In this document: positions 53,668-61,509 of the stretch, piece after piece
How the letters are laid out: every line of letters begins with the position of its first letter
How positions within the stretch are numbered: position 1 is the first letter of the stretch
Source: Myxococcota bacterium
Lineage (GTDB): Bacteria; Myxococcota_A; UBA9160; UBA4427
Reading direction: 5' to 3'
Assembly (NCBI GenBank): GCA_029243605.1
Contig: JAQWRT010000033.1
Location: 54,894-118,893, forward strand
DNA: 64,000 nucleotides
Made by a program: the position numbers and the translations under genes
Notes under the pieces: model-generated
The model's input: the letters and a program-made list of their open reading frames with translations, nothing else
Database searches by the model: none
What the model was told of the DNA's origin: nothing

Positions 53668-54452
53668 TTCCGACTTCCTCCAGGCCCAGAAAGCTGAACG
53701 ACGGTATCGCCGTTGTCGATGACCATCTCAGCTCCCGAAATATGTTTCGACTCGTCCGAGGCCAAGAAGAGGATGAGTTGCCCGACATCCGCGGGCTCAC
53801 CAAGACCGATCTTACGACGCACGTCATCGGAGAAGCGATCGCCCTCGGGTTGCGGTCCGCCAATGCCACCGAGCGCGGCGTGGACCATGGGGGTATCGAT
53901 GCTCCCCGGGTGGACTGAATTGCAACGGACGCCATTTCGGTGGGTGCGGCAATAAGCCGCAATGGACTTGGTCATCGAACGAATGCCACCCTTCGCCGCC
54001 GAATAGGCCAGGTAGGGCCCGATCCCGACCAGGGCCGCGGTAGAGGACATATTGATCAACGACCCTCCCCCCGAGGCCGCCATCGCCGGAAGGGCATGAT
54101 GGCAACCGAAAAACGCTCCATCGAGGTGAACCGCCAGGGTCCGGCGCCAGATTTCCGTCGTCGTCCCCGCGATATCGGCGATGATGGCGATCCCGGCGTT
54201 GTTGACGAGGACGTCCAGGCCGCCGTGGCGCGCCACTGTCTGCTCGATGAGACGCACCCAACTCGACTCGTCGGACACATCTTGCTCGAAGAAATCTGCG
54301 CCAATTTCAGCGGCCAGAGCCTCTCCCTTGGCCACGTCGAGGTCGGTCACGATGACCGCTGCCCCTTCGGCGGCCAGTGCCCGGGCATCCGCCGCCCCCA
54401 GGCCCGAGGCACCGCCCGTCACGATTGCCACTTTCCCTTCAACACGCCCCAT
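53664..54452 (-). CDS. Short-chain dehydrogenase/reductase
   Basis: A 262-residue classical SDR. The cofactor site is TGGASGLGAA with DLDV after beta2, VNNAGIA is the NNAG motif, and the catalytic Ser (MSSTAALVG) and YSAAKGG (Tyr, Lys) are all present. NAD is more likely than NADP because of the Asp after beta2. The ATG at 54452 has GAGGGAG 7 nt upstream. It is translationally coupled to the VOC gene downstream. Confidence 0.92.
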   Translation of the reverse strand: MGRVEGKVAIVTGGASGLGAADARALAAEGAAVIVTDLDVAKGEALAAEIGADFFEQDVSDESSWVRLIEQTVARHGGLDVLVNNAGIAIIADIAGTTTEIWRRTLAVHLDGAFFGCHHALPAMAASGGGSLINMSSTAALVGIGPYLAYSAAKGGIRSMTKSIAAYCRTHRNGVRCNSVHPGSIDTPMVHAALGGIGGPQPEGDRFSDDVRRKIGLGEPADVGQLILFLASDESKHISGAEMVIDNGDTVVQLSGPGGSRK

Positions 54453-54761
54453 CGTTCTACTCCCTCTACTGCCAAGGAACCGGCCGAGCCTCGGGAACGA
54501 AGCGTTGGCGGTCCGCTTGGGTTGCAAGCTCGGTGACGCTTCCCCGAGCCGACCATTCCGACCTTCACGAACGCGCGCCCTTCGCCCCCAGCGCTATGGG
54601 GATTACCCTAGCACGCAGGCAATCGACCCCAGCGCTGGCTACCAACGCAAGAGCCCGGCAGCGGGGCGCATCTCACGCCTCGCTATCGGGCTCAAAGAAC
54701 CGGTGCGCACTTCCATCGCCCTCCCCCTCGAGCCGAGCCCGGAGAGGAATGGCCGGACCCG
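54453..54761. other. Intergenic region without recognisable gene
   Basis: These 309 nt lie between the SDR start and the stop of the small exported protein, both minus strand. A direct repeat CCCCAGCGCT occurs twice about 50 nt apart (around 54588 and 54629). Open frames present are short and unconvincing. The region probably contains the SDR-VOC promoter. Confidence 0.5.
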
Positions 54762-55124
54762 TCAGGGACCTTTGAAGCGAATCCGTTCGTTGCCCTCGAT
54801 CATCGCCGGCGTCACGACATAACTGCCTTCCACCGAAGACTCCCAGATCTGGTTGGCCATCTGCTCGTCTCCGAACGTGAAGCCATAGGCCAGACCCGCC
54901 GTGGCAGCGCCGAAAACCGCATAGAACGCCTTGGCGGGCAGGTAGAAGCAGCTTGCCCCCACAGCCAAGACCTTGTTCTGGGTGCTGGCCTCCGCGGCAG
55001 AAGCTGTTCCAACCCCTGCGCCTCCGAGCGGCGGAAACGCTGCCACCGCAAAAACCACCACTGCCATCCAGGTCGCGCTTCGAAGCCGAAAATTGCTTTC
55101 CACTCGATCATTCCCCCTCTTCAT
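54762..55124 (-). CDS. Small exported protein of unknown function
   Basis: A 120-residue protein with a Sec signal: basic N terminus, hydrophobic core WMAVVVFAVAAFPPL and a likely cleavage site after TASA. The mature part has a second hydrophobic stretch (KAFYAVFGAATAGLAYGF) and ends with GSYVVTPAMIEGNERIRF. The Y-V-V-T-P ending recalls small envelope proteins I have seen in deltaproteobacteria, but I cannot name a family. GGGGG upstream of the ATG can serve as a ribosome-binding site. Confidence 0.7.
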   Translation of the reverse strand: MKRGNDRVESNFRLRSATWMAVVVFAVAAFPPLGGAGVGTASAAEASTQNKVLAVGASCFYLPAKAFYAVFGAATAGLAYGFTFGDEQMANQIWESSVEGSYVVTPAMIEGNERIRFKGP

Positions 55125-55201
55125 GAGTACCCCCTTCGTGTAACAAGACGGTTAGCAAAAGCGCGGCCTGTCGTCGCGAACCCCCCATGGGTGAGGACCG
55201 C

Positions 55202-55660
55202 CTAGCTCTCGACTTCCCCAGCCCAGCCCTGGTGGAGGGGAACGAAAAAGCGCAGCTCCAGTCTTCTCGACTCGAATTTCCAAGTCTGGCCCTGCCGGAT
55301 ATAGCGATCCCGATAGAATCCCGACCCCATCATGCTCTGACCGTCGCGAATCGAACGCAGGTCGACATAGGCGGTTCCGCTGGCTCTATCCCCGTCGAGT
55401 TCCACCACGTGGTTGTGAACAAAGGGCTGAAGATCGGACCCCTCGTCTTCGACGAGCCGCTGAAAGGCCTCGCGGAGGGCCTCCCGGCCGCGTATCGGTT
55501 CTTCCAGGCTCGTGTCCATTTCGCCGTCCTCGGTGAAGAGGTCGACCAGGGGATCGAGATCCCTCTGCCAGACATGGTGGGCGTAGAGTCGCGCCAAATC
55601 GCGAATCGACTCTTTATCCGCCATGGCCCGGAGCGTTCCTTCCAGCTCGTCCGTATCCAT
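55202..55660 (-). CDS. SnoaL-like (NTF2-fold) protein
   Basis: A 152-residue alpha+beta-barrel protein of the SnoaL/NTF2 superfamily. KESIRDLARLYAHHVWQRDLDPLVDLFTEDGEM is the typical N-terminal helix-strand part, and YRDRYIRQGQTWKFESRRLELRF the final strands. Such proteins act as isomerases, cyclases or hydratases, or are subunits of ring-hydroxylating enzymes. No Shine-Dalgarno is present; TAACCT lies exactly 6 nt before the ATG. Confidence 0.82.
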   Translation of the reverse strand: MDTDELEGTLRAMADKESIRDLARLYAHHVWQRDLDPLVDLFTEDGEMDTSLEEPIRGREALREAFQRLVEDEGSDLQPFVHNHVVELDGDRASGTAYVDLRSIRDGQSMMGSGFYRDRYIRQGQTWKFESRRLELRFFVPLHQGWAGEVES

Positions 55661-55737
55661 GGGGAGAGGTTAGCGACCTTCTCCCGGAGGGCGAGGAAAG
55701 CCTGTCCAAGTCACGGCGGCCGGGCGCGACTACGCTT

Positions 55738-56871
55738 TCATGCCGGGCGGCGGCGACGGAAACCCACGACGAGCGCCGCCACGCCGATGAGGGCCAGAAC
55801 GAGAAATTGCTCTCCTCGGCTGGAGAGGGCCGGAACGGGCACCCCTTCCACCTCGCAGATCGCGCTGCATCCATCGCCATTCGTGGTGTTGCCATCGTCG
55901 CATTCTTCGCCGATCCCGGATTGGCGTATGCCGTCGCCACAGAACTCGTTCAGACAATTCGACGAGCAACCGTCGTTATTGCTGATATTGCCGTCGTCGC
56001 ATTCCTCGGGGGGGTCGGTGGTGCCGTCGCCGCAAAAGCCCCCGGTCAAGGTCAAAGAAAATTGAGCCTCATAGCCATCGGGGGCCACCGCCCGGCCCCA
56101 GGTCGCATACTCATCCGAGCTCACGAACGATGACTGGGAGACATCGTCAATTCCGAAAAGAACCGCACCCTCATCGGCCCAGCCCAAGCAAAACAAACCC
56201 CCACACGCGGAATAAGCGTCCAGATCGATCTCCACAGTGCCCGTGAGAACCGTGTCCCCGACACCCTGGATCACGTCGCCGCTACGGCTGAAGGCGAAAG
56301 GTTCACTCCCGGTCGCCGCGGATGACCGCGTCGTCGTGCTTCCGAAGGAAAGTGAAGGGCCGAGGTTGAGTGCCGCAGTGACCCCCGAAATTCCAGCATT
56401 GGCCACCCCCGCACCGTCGTCGTACGTGACCACAAGCCCTTGCATGGCCTGGTCGATGGTCAGGTCCCAAGCGGCCCCTCCGGTCCCCGCGATGGAGAGG
56501 GTGAGGGCGTAGGCGATTTTCCCCGCCTGGTATTCCGTCGAGCCCGGGTTCGCATCGACCACAAGCCCAGCCTTCAGCGAGAGGATCACCGTGGTGCTAC
56601 CGCCTCCCGTCGTGCTCGAGGCGACCTGGAAAACATTGAGATCCGAAATGCCGGTCTCGTTGCAGTTCGCGCTGGCGGGGTTGTAGGGGGTCGCATTTGC
56701 CAGGACGTTGTCATCGTCCGAGAAATAACAAACGCTGTTATTCACCGTCGCAAGCGCCAGTGACTGGGCGTATGCCCCAGATCCGCTCGCCAGCAGCGCC
56801 GCCGCTGTCAAGAACAAGGATCCCAGAAGGGAGGAGAGCACCCGAGGTCGATCAGTTGTTGATGAACTCAT
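55738..56871 (-). CDS. Secreted DUF4215 (Myxococcus Cys-rich repeat) protein with VPALS-type C-terminal sorting signal
   Basis: A 377-residue secreted protein. A signal peptide ([18 protein letters not shown]) leads into a beta-rich domain of about 240 residues, then two Cys-rich repeats of the form FCGDG...ECDDGN...NDGCS..C typical of DUF4215. The C terminus has [10 protein letters not shown], a hydrophobic segment ([16 protein letters not shown]) and RRRR, the layout of IPTL/PEP-CTERM type sorting signals. It is probably surface-anchored after processing. TAGGGT lies exactly 6 nt before the ATG and no Shine-Dalgarno is seen. It is divergent from the acyltransferase gene. Confidence 0.85.
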   Translation of the reverse strand: MSSSTTDRPRVLSSLLGSLFLTAAALLASGSGAYAQSLALATVNNSVCYFSDDDNVLANATPYNPASANCNETGISDLNVFQVASSTTGGGSTTVILSLKAGLVVDANPGSTEYQAGKIAYALTLSIAGTGGAAWDLTIDQAMQGLVVTYDDGAGVANAGISGVTAALNLGPSLSFGSTTTRSSAATGSEPFAFSRSGDVIQGVGDTVLTGTVEIDLDAYSACGGLFCLGWADEGAVLFGIDDVSQSSFVSSDEYATWGRAVAPDGYEAQFSLTLTGGFCGDGTTDPPEECDDGNISNNDGCSSNCLNEFCGDGIRQSGIGEECDDGNTTNGDGCSAICEVEGVPVPALSSRGEQFLVLALIGVAALVVGFRRRRPA

Positions 56872-56877
56872 ATGCCA

Positions 56878-56883
56878 ACCCTA
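56878..56883 (-). promoter_or_regulatory. Candidate -10 element (TAGGGT) for leaderless DUF4215 mRNA
   Basis: On the minus strand TAGGGT-TGGCAT-ATG places the hexamer 6 nt before the start codon. The same hexamer and spacing precede the quinone oxidoreductase gene at 17619. Confidence 0.4.
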
Positions 56884-56974
56884 CTACGCAATGCCCCCGG
56901 AAATCCAGCAAGAAATGCGCGGCGAGGGCCTAGAGGCTTTGTCCGGGGGCCCACCCTCAAAGTGGCCCCCGCAG

Positions 56975-57748
56975 GTGATCTTGTGCCACAGTCTGGCGGT
57001 GGCTCGAACCCTCCTCAGTTGGATCCTGACGCTTCCCTTCCTTATCGCCTTTGGGGGAAGTCTGCTCATTTTCGACCCCCTCCAGCGCATCGCCCGGCTC
57101 TTTGGCCAGCGCCCCCAGGAGATCGTCGCGGGTGCCATGCAGGTTGCCCTGGTCTGGGCGTTCAGAATGAGCGGCATGCGGCTCATCGTGGAACGCTCTG
57201 CCAAGGTCAAACCCGGTAGCCCCTACCTGCTGGTCGCGAACCACCAGAGCATGTTCGATATCCCCATCACCGGGGCCACGCTCTTTAGCAATTTCCCCAA
57301 ATACGTCTCCAAGCGCGAGCTCGCCCACTGGCTGCCAGGCATTTCCTACAACCTGAGGCGCGGCGGAAACGCAATCATCGAGCGGAGCGACCGAAAGCAG
57401 GCCACCGAGGCGATTCGGGAGATGGGCAGGCAGGCCCAGGCTCGGGGAGTCTCTGCCGTGATCTATCCCGAAGGCACTCGCTCTCGCCAGGGGCAGCTCC
57501 GGCGCTTCAAAAAGCCGGGGACGATCGCCCTCATGGAGTCAGCGCCCGAACTCCCCATCGTCCCGGTCACCATCGACGGCGCGTGGCATTTGCTGGTCAA
57601 TAACCTGCTCCCCGTTCCATTCCGCACCACGGTCCGGCTCCACGTGGGAGAACCCATCGAGCGATCGGAAAACGAGGATCTCAACGCCATCATCGTCGAA
57701 TGCCAGGAGCGAATCGAAAAAGTCCTGGCGGGCTGGCGAAGCGCATAG
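56975..57748 (+). CDS. plsC: 1-Acyl-sn-glycerol-3-phosphate acyltransferase (PlsC family)
   Basis: A PlsC-type acyltransferase that makes phosphatidic acid at the membrane. An N-terminal membrane segment (LLSWILTLPFLIAFGGSLLIF) precedes the HX4D motif NHQSMFD, and motif III reads YPEGTRSR. The frame is open from an ATG at 56891, which would add 28 residues without homology and leave only 19 nt to the divergent gene. I therefore prefer the GTG at 56975 (257 residues), but no ribosome-binding site settles the start. A TTG at 56984 or the ATG at 56918 are alternatives. Confidence 0.88.
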   Translation: MILCHSLAVARTLLSWILTLPFLIAFGGSLLIFDPLQRIARLFGQRPQEIVAGAMQVALVWAFRMSGMRLIVERSAKVKPGSPYLLVANHQSMFDIPITGATLFSNFPKYVSKRELAHWLPGISYNLRRGGNAIIERSDRKQATEAIREMGRQAQARGVSAVIYPEGTRSRQGQLRRFKKPGTIALMESAPELPIVPVTIDGAWHLLVNNLLPVPFRTTVRLHVGEPIERSENEDLNAIIVECQERIEKVLAGWRSA

Positions 57749-57835
57749 CGCTTGTAGGCTCTTGTGCAGAGGGCTGGTGGAGAGCGCTTGTAGGCTTCTA
57801 GAGAGCGCTTGTAGAGAGCGCTTGTAGAGAGCGCT
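57747..57835. repeat. AGCGCTTGTAG repeat array (13-bp tandem at its end)
   Basis: AGCGCTTGTAG occurs at 57747, 57783, 57804 and 57817, with a fifth partial AGCGCT at 57830. From 57801 the unit GAGAGCGCTTGTA is a perfect 13-bp tandem repeat (2.7 copies). Each copy contains the AGCGCT palindrome. The array fills the whole gap between the stop codons of the convergent PlsC and Rieske genes, and its first copy begins within the plsC stop codon. Confidence 0.85.
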
Positions 57836-59190
57836 CAGCCTTCGAGAAAACGCTCCAGCACCGCGTGCCAGTGGCGAATCTTGCTCTCCTGGTAATTTGC
57901 GAACACAAGGTTCTCGTGAACCCCAGCGCGTAGGCCCGCTTGAACCTCAGCCAAGTTATAGATGTCCTGGTTGAAGACCCGGCCCAGGAACCCGAGCTCG
58001 GGCGCCTTGGTGAAGTCCTCGTCGCGACCAAGCCAGTGGATCTCACACGGCTTCGGGCGCTTGCCTCGGTAGGGGCTCAGGTACATCACCTCCATGATGC
58101 AGCTGTGCGGATCGTTCTCGTAAGGGCGAAAGCGATAGGTAATCAGGTTGTAGGCTCCCCAGGGATGAAAATTGGGAAAGACCGTGTAGTAGAACGAATC
58201 GAGAATCTCGGAGTCGGTCAATTCCGATGCACCGGGCACCAGGGATGCCAGCTGCACCCGAGAAGCTTGTCCCAGCAATTCGCGACTGGTCATCCCTTCG
58301 GGCAGGACCATAACGGGGTCTTCGTCGATGTAGCGATTGGTTACAGCGTCGAGACGATCTTGCTCGCTCGGTTCGAAATCGAGGTGGGGACTCGGCGTTC
58401 CATTCGGCGTAATCGCCCGACTAAAATTCTCCCAGGTATCGTATTGCGAGTTCGTATCGCCGATACCTGAGAGAAGTTGCGGGTGGGTGCTCAGTACGTG
58501 ATAGGCCTCCATAAAAGCTTCCTGGGCCACCTTCCAATTGCAGGAGAGGACCCGGGCCACGTGGACCGACTTATATCGTTTCTCGAGAGGCCAGCGATCG
58601 AAATGCTCGGTGAGGTCGCCTAGATAAGACGCCAGAGACTCGGCTTCGAGGTCGGGATTGATGAAGACAAAACCACCCCAGGTAGCGACCTGGGCCTCGG
58701 GCAACTGGCAGTCCTTGGGTTTCACATGAGAAAAATCCCACGGGCTCGTCATTCTCTTCAACGAGCCATCCAGATTCCAGGCCCAACCGTGGAAGGGGCA
58801 GCGGAGTTCCTCTGAGCGGCCCGAGTGGGTCTTGATCCTTCGCGACCGATGCAGGCACACGTTATGGAAAGCCTTGAGTTCTCCTTCTGCCGCACGCACC
58901 ACCAGAATCGAGAGATCGGCGACATCGTATACGTAATGGTCACCGACCTCGGCCAACTCCTCCTCACGGCAAGCCATCTGCCAGGTCTTCTTCCACACCT
59001 TTTCTACCTCAAGGTCGTGAAAGGCCCTGGACGTATAGCGATCCCGGGGCACAAAACTCGGAGGCAATTCCAGGGGTGACTCAAGGCGCAATACGGGCGG
59101 GGCCGGAAGGCTATCCGTATCCAGTAATTCCTGATACGAAAGCCCAGGCGATCGCGCCGATGAAGCGACCTTCTTCTTGCTGGATGCCAT
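57835..59190 (-). CDS. Rieske non-haem iron oxygenase, alpha subunit
   Basis: A 451-residue ring-hydroxylating oxygenase large subunit. The Rieske [2Fe-2S] ligands are CLH (about residue 112) and CPFH (about 131). The catalytic domain has NWKVAQEAFMEAYHVLSTH with the two iron His residues, and the facial-triad Asp is likely in FNQDIYNL. A flexible Ser/Lys-rich N terminus precedes the domain. AAGGAG lies 10 nt before the ATG. No ferredoxin or reductase gene is nearby. It is the last gene of the minus-strand oxidative operon; the substrate is unknown (aromatic, sterol or fatty compound). Confidence 0.92.
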   Translation of the reverse strand: MASSKKKVASSARSPGLSYQELLDTDSLPAPPVLRLESPLELPPSFVPRDRYTSRAFHDLEVEKVWKKTWQMACREEELAEVGDHYVYDVADLSILVVRAAEGELKAFHNVCLHRSRRIKTHSGRSEELRCPFHGWAWNLDGSLKRMTSPWDFSHVKPKDCQLPEAQVATWGGFVFINPDLEAESLASYLGDLTEHFDRWPLEKRYKSVHVARVLSCNWKVAQEAFMEAYHVLSTHPQLLSGIGDTNSQYDTWENFSRAITPNGTPSPHLDFEPSEQDRLDAVTNRYIDEDPVMVLPEGMTSRELLGQASRVQLASLVPGASELTDSEILDSFYYTVFPNFHPWGAYNLITYRFRPYENDPHSCIMEVMYLSPYRGKRPKPCEIHWLGRDEDFTKAPELGFLGRVFNQDIYNLAEVQAGLRAGVHENLVFANYQESKIRHWHAVLERFLEG

Positions 59191-59254
59191 CTACGAAATA
59201 CTCCTTATGCCCCGATCCGATCGAGCCCTACCTCAGTTCCGAAGGCTCCTCTTC

Positions 59255-60289
59255 CTAATAATTGACGCGCTTGGTCAGGCCGCCGTCGGCGACCAGATTG
59301 GCTCCGGTAATGAGGCTCGCAGCCGGACTCGCCAGGAACGTCACGGCATTGGCGACCTCTTCGGGACGACCCATTCGGCCGATCGCGCATTGGGCAAGCG
59401 TTCGCTCGTAGATCGCCGGCATCGCGTTCTTGATCATCTCCCAGTTGCCGCCCTCGAAATAGATCGGCCCCGGAGACACCGAGTTCACCCGAATCCCTGC
59501 AGGTGCCAGGGCTTGGGCGAGGTCGCTGGCATGGGCCAAAAGCGCGGCCTTCATGGCGTTATAGGGCTGAGGGACACCGAGGTATTCGAGCGCCGCGGTA
59601 CTTGCGATAAAAACCACACTCGCGGAATCGGACTCTTTCAAGGACGGAGTCGCTGCTTCCACAGCCCGGGCAGCGCCGAGAACATCAATGTCGAGATTAG
59701 CCTGCCAGGCTTCGTCGCCCATCCCAGAGCCCCCACTCGCGTTGCAGACTAGGATATCCAACCCGCCCAACGCTTCGGCGGACGCTTGCACGAAGGCGCG
59801 GAGCGCGTCGCCATCGCCCACATCCACAGCCTGGCTGAAAACACGAACTCCCCGGGCCTCGAGGTCTTTATGGGCTTCCTCTAGGCCACCCTCACTTCGA
59901 GCACAGAGTGCGATTTCGACGCCTTCGTCGGCCAGCGATTGGGCGATGGCGAGGCCGATCCCCCGGCTAGCTGCTGTGACCAGGGCTTTCTTGCCCGCGA
60001 GATTCAAGTTCATTCCGGAACTCCTTGCTGATTGTTTTGAAGTGGATTCAGTCTCTTGAGCAGCCGAGTCCGTCTTCGGCGCCTTTTTCTCCGCTGAAAC
60101 CGGAGGGAAACCTTTCTGAGGCCCCCCCACCCAGCCGATCATATGGGGATCTGCGTCCCGCAGTTCACCCGAATGCCAACGTCCATTGGCCTCAAAGAGA
60201 CCCGTCAGTCCCCTCTCCTCCACGCGCACGAGACCGCTCGGCAGTCTTTCGTAGGTGCCGTCCGTCAGGCTGTGTCGAAGTTTGGCCAA
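59255..60289 (-). CDS. Short-chain dehydrogenase/reductase with ~92-residue N-terminal extension
   Basis: A 344-residue frame. Residues 93-344 are a classical SDR: LVTAASRGIGLA cofactor site, CNASGG in place of NNAG, and YNAMKAA with the catalytic Tyr and Lys. Residues 1-60 (LTDGTYERLPSG, LTGLFEANGRWHSGEL) form a compact unknown module, followed by a Lys/Ser/Ala-rich linker. The frame starts at TTG 60289 with AAGGAAG 8 nt upstream. A second site, AAGGAG 7 nt before the in-frame ATG at 60013, would give a normal 252-residue SDR. Two products from one frame are therefore possible. Confidence 0.85.
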   Translation of the reverse strand: MAKLRHSLTDGTYERLPSGLVRVEERGLTGLFEANGRWHSGELRDADPHMIGWVGGPQKGFPPVSAEKKAPKTDSAAQETESTSKQSARSSGMNLNLAGKKALVTAASRGIGLAIAQSLADEGVEIALCARSEGGLEEAHKDLEARGVRVFSQAVDVGDGDALRAFVQASAEALGGLDILVCNASGGSGMGDEAWQANLDIDVLGAARAVEAATPSLKESDSASVVFIASTAALEYLGVPQPYNAMKAALLAHASDLAQALAPAGIRVNSVSPGPIYFEGGNWEMIKNAMPAIYERTLAQCAIGRMGRPEEVANAVTFLASPAASLITGANLVADGGLTKRVNY

Positions 60290-60350
60290 GAGTTCGCTTC
60301 CTTATCTTACTACTAACCCGCTGTTTATTTCCCGGTGGAGCCGAGGGCCC

Positions 60351-60656
60351 CTACGAAAAGAGCGGTCCTACGGATTCGATCTCGTAACGCTTCATATCCA
60401 TGCCCGTCACGCCCAACTCCCCGAGCACCTTTCGAAAGGTGGCCATGTGGGGAGCCGCGAAGTGTAGGTCGAGCGCCTCCTGGGACTCCCACTGCTCGAA
60501 GACACGAATGATCGTCTCATCCCCCATATCGAGGGAGAAAGCATACTCGATATTGCCCGACTCCTTTCGGGTTTCTCGCATCATCTCGGTGGCGGGGCCA
60601 ACGGCCTCATGACGTTTCGAGGGGTCAACCTGGATGGTTCCGGCGATCACAAACAT
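60351..60656 (-). CDS. Antibiotic biosynthesis monooxygenase (ABM) domain protein 1
   Basis: A 101-residue dimeric ferredoxin-like fold protein. FVIAGTIQVDPSKR begins strand 1 and ETIIRVFEQWESQEALDLHF is the typical ABM core. Such proteins are cofactor-free monooxygenases, haem-degrading enzymes or small accessory proteins. The ATG at 60656 has AGGAG 6 nt upstream; an in-frame GTG at 60674 overlaps the previous stop. It is a paralogue of the adjacent ABM gene. Confidence 0.85.
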   Translation of the reverse strand: MFVIAGTIQVDPSKRHEAVGPATEMMRETRKESGNIEYAFSLDMGDETIIRVFEQWESQEALDLHFAAPHMATFRKVLGELGVTGMDMKRYEIESVGPLFS

Positions 60657-60670
60657 TTTTTCTCCTAGTT

Positions 60671-61012
60671 TCACCCAGTCAAAAAATCCGCACGAGGCGT
60701 TCCCGTCGAATCGTAGACCGGCTCCCTAAGGTCGACGCGAAATTTCGAAACATCCGCGGCAGTGAGACCAAAGCCTGCGATTGTATTTCGCATATTCAGG
60801 TAGTGCTCGCCTGCGAGATGCAAAGCGAGATCTTCCTCTGTCTCCCAGTGTTCGTAGACAACGATTCGCCCATCGATCATGGGATCGGCACTCCATACGT
60901 AAGCGACGCAACCCTTCTGGGCGCGAGTGCCTGCTACGTGGGGCTTTCCCGCTTCGAGAGCGGCCTCTCGGCGCTCGGGATCCACGTCCACTGTCCCCGC
61001 AATCAGAATCAT
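60671..61012 (-). CDS. Antibiotic biosynthesis monooxygenase (ABM) domain protein 2
   Basis: A 113-residue ABM-fold protein. ILIAGTVDVDPERREAAL opens the fold, and GRIVVYEHWETEEDLALHL is the core strand-helix. It is related to the downstream ABM gene but clearly diverged, so the pair is old or the two form a heteromer. GGAGG lies upstream of the ATG and only 2 nt separate it from the SnoaL-like gene stop. Confidence 0.85.
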   Translation of the reverse strand: MILIAGTVDVDPERREAALEAGKPHVAGTRAQKGCVAYVWSADPMIDGRIVVYEHWETEEDLALHLAGEHYLNMRNTIAGFGLTAADVSKFRVDLREPVYDSTGTPRADFLTG

Positions 61013-61014
61013 CC

Positions 61015-61476
61015 CTATCCCTCCAGCCCATCACCCAGGTCGTCGGGCACGGGCATCACGCGACCGCTCATATCCGGCGGTCCCATATAAAAAACCTGCA
61101 GACGACGACGGGCAAATCGCCAGGCTCCATCTTCCTGGCAATAGTCGTCCCGATAGGCCCCCATGGTAAAGAGCGAGCTGCCCTCCTTCATACGCGCGTG
61201 CTCGGTGATCGTCCACCTTCCCTGGGCTTTTCCTTCTCCCAGGCGGATAATCCCTCCCCCCATGCACTGCATCACGTATTCCAACCCAGAGGTCAGAACC
61301 TCCAGGCGCGCAACCAGGGCGGCGTGCCCCTGGCTGGTCTCGCCCAGCAGACTCCACTCCCCGTCGCTCGCCCAGGTTTGAAGCCAGTCAGCCTTATGCA
61401 GTCGCAGAACGGCGTCGGCATAGGTCGCCACTAGATTCCGAATTTCGAGTTCATCGGCGACACGCGTATCGCTCAT
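61015..61476 (-). CDS. SnoaL-like (NTF2-fold) protein, possible ring-hydroxylating beta-subunit-like
   Basis: A 153-residue NTF2-fold protein. ELEIRNLVATYADAVLRLHKADWLQTWASDGEW is the N-terminal part and AYRDDYCQEDGAWRFARRRLQVFY the closing strands. The fold is shared by SnoaL cyclases and by small subunits of Rieske oxygenases, one of which lies in the same operon. GAGGAG 9 nt upstream supports ATG 61476; a GTG at 61482 is also open. Confidence 0.82.
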   Translation of the reverse strand: MSDTRVADELEIRNLVATYADAVLRLHKADWLQTWASDGEWSLLGETSQGHAALVARLEVLTSGLEYVMQCMGGGIIRLGEGKAQGRWTITEHARMKEGSSLFTMGAYRDDYCQEDGAWRFARRRLQVFYMGPPDMSGRVMPVPDDLGDGLEG

Positions 61477-61509
61477 CCGCACGCTCTCCTCATTGGTCTT
61501 CGCATTTCT

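Noticed and set aside
57747..57835. CRISPR array
   Set aside because: The 11-13 bp units are tandem with almost no spacers and no cas genes are nearby; it is a simple repeat.
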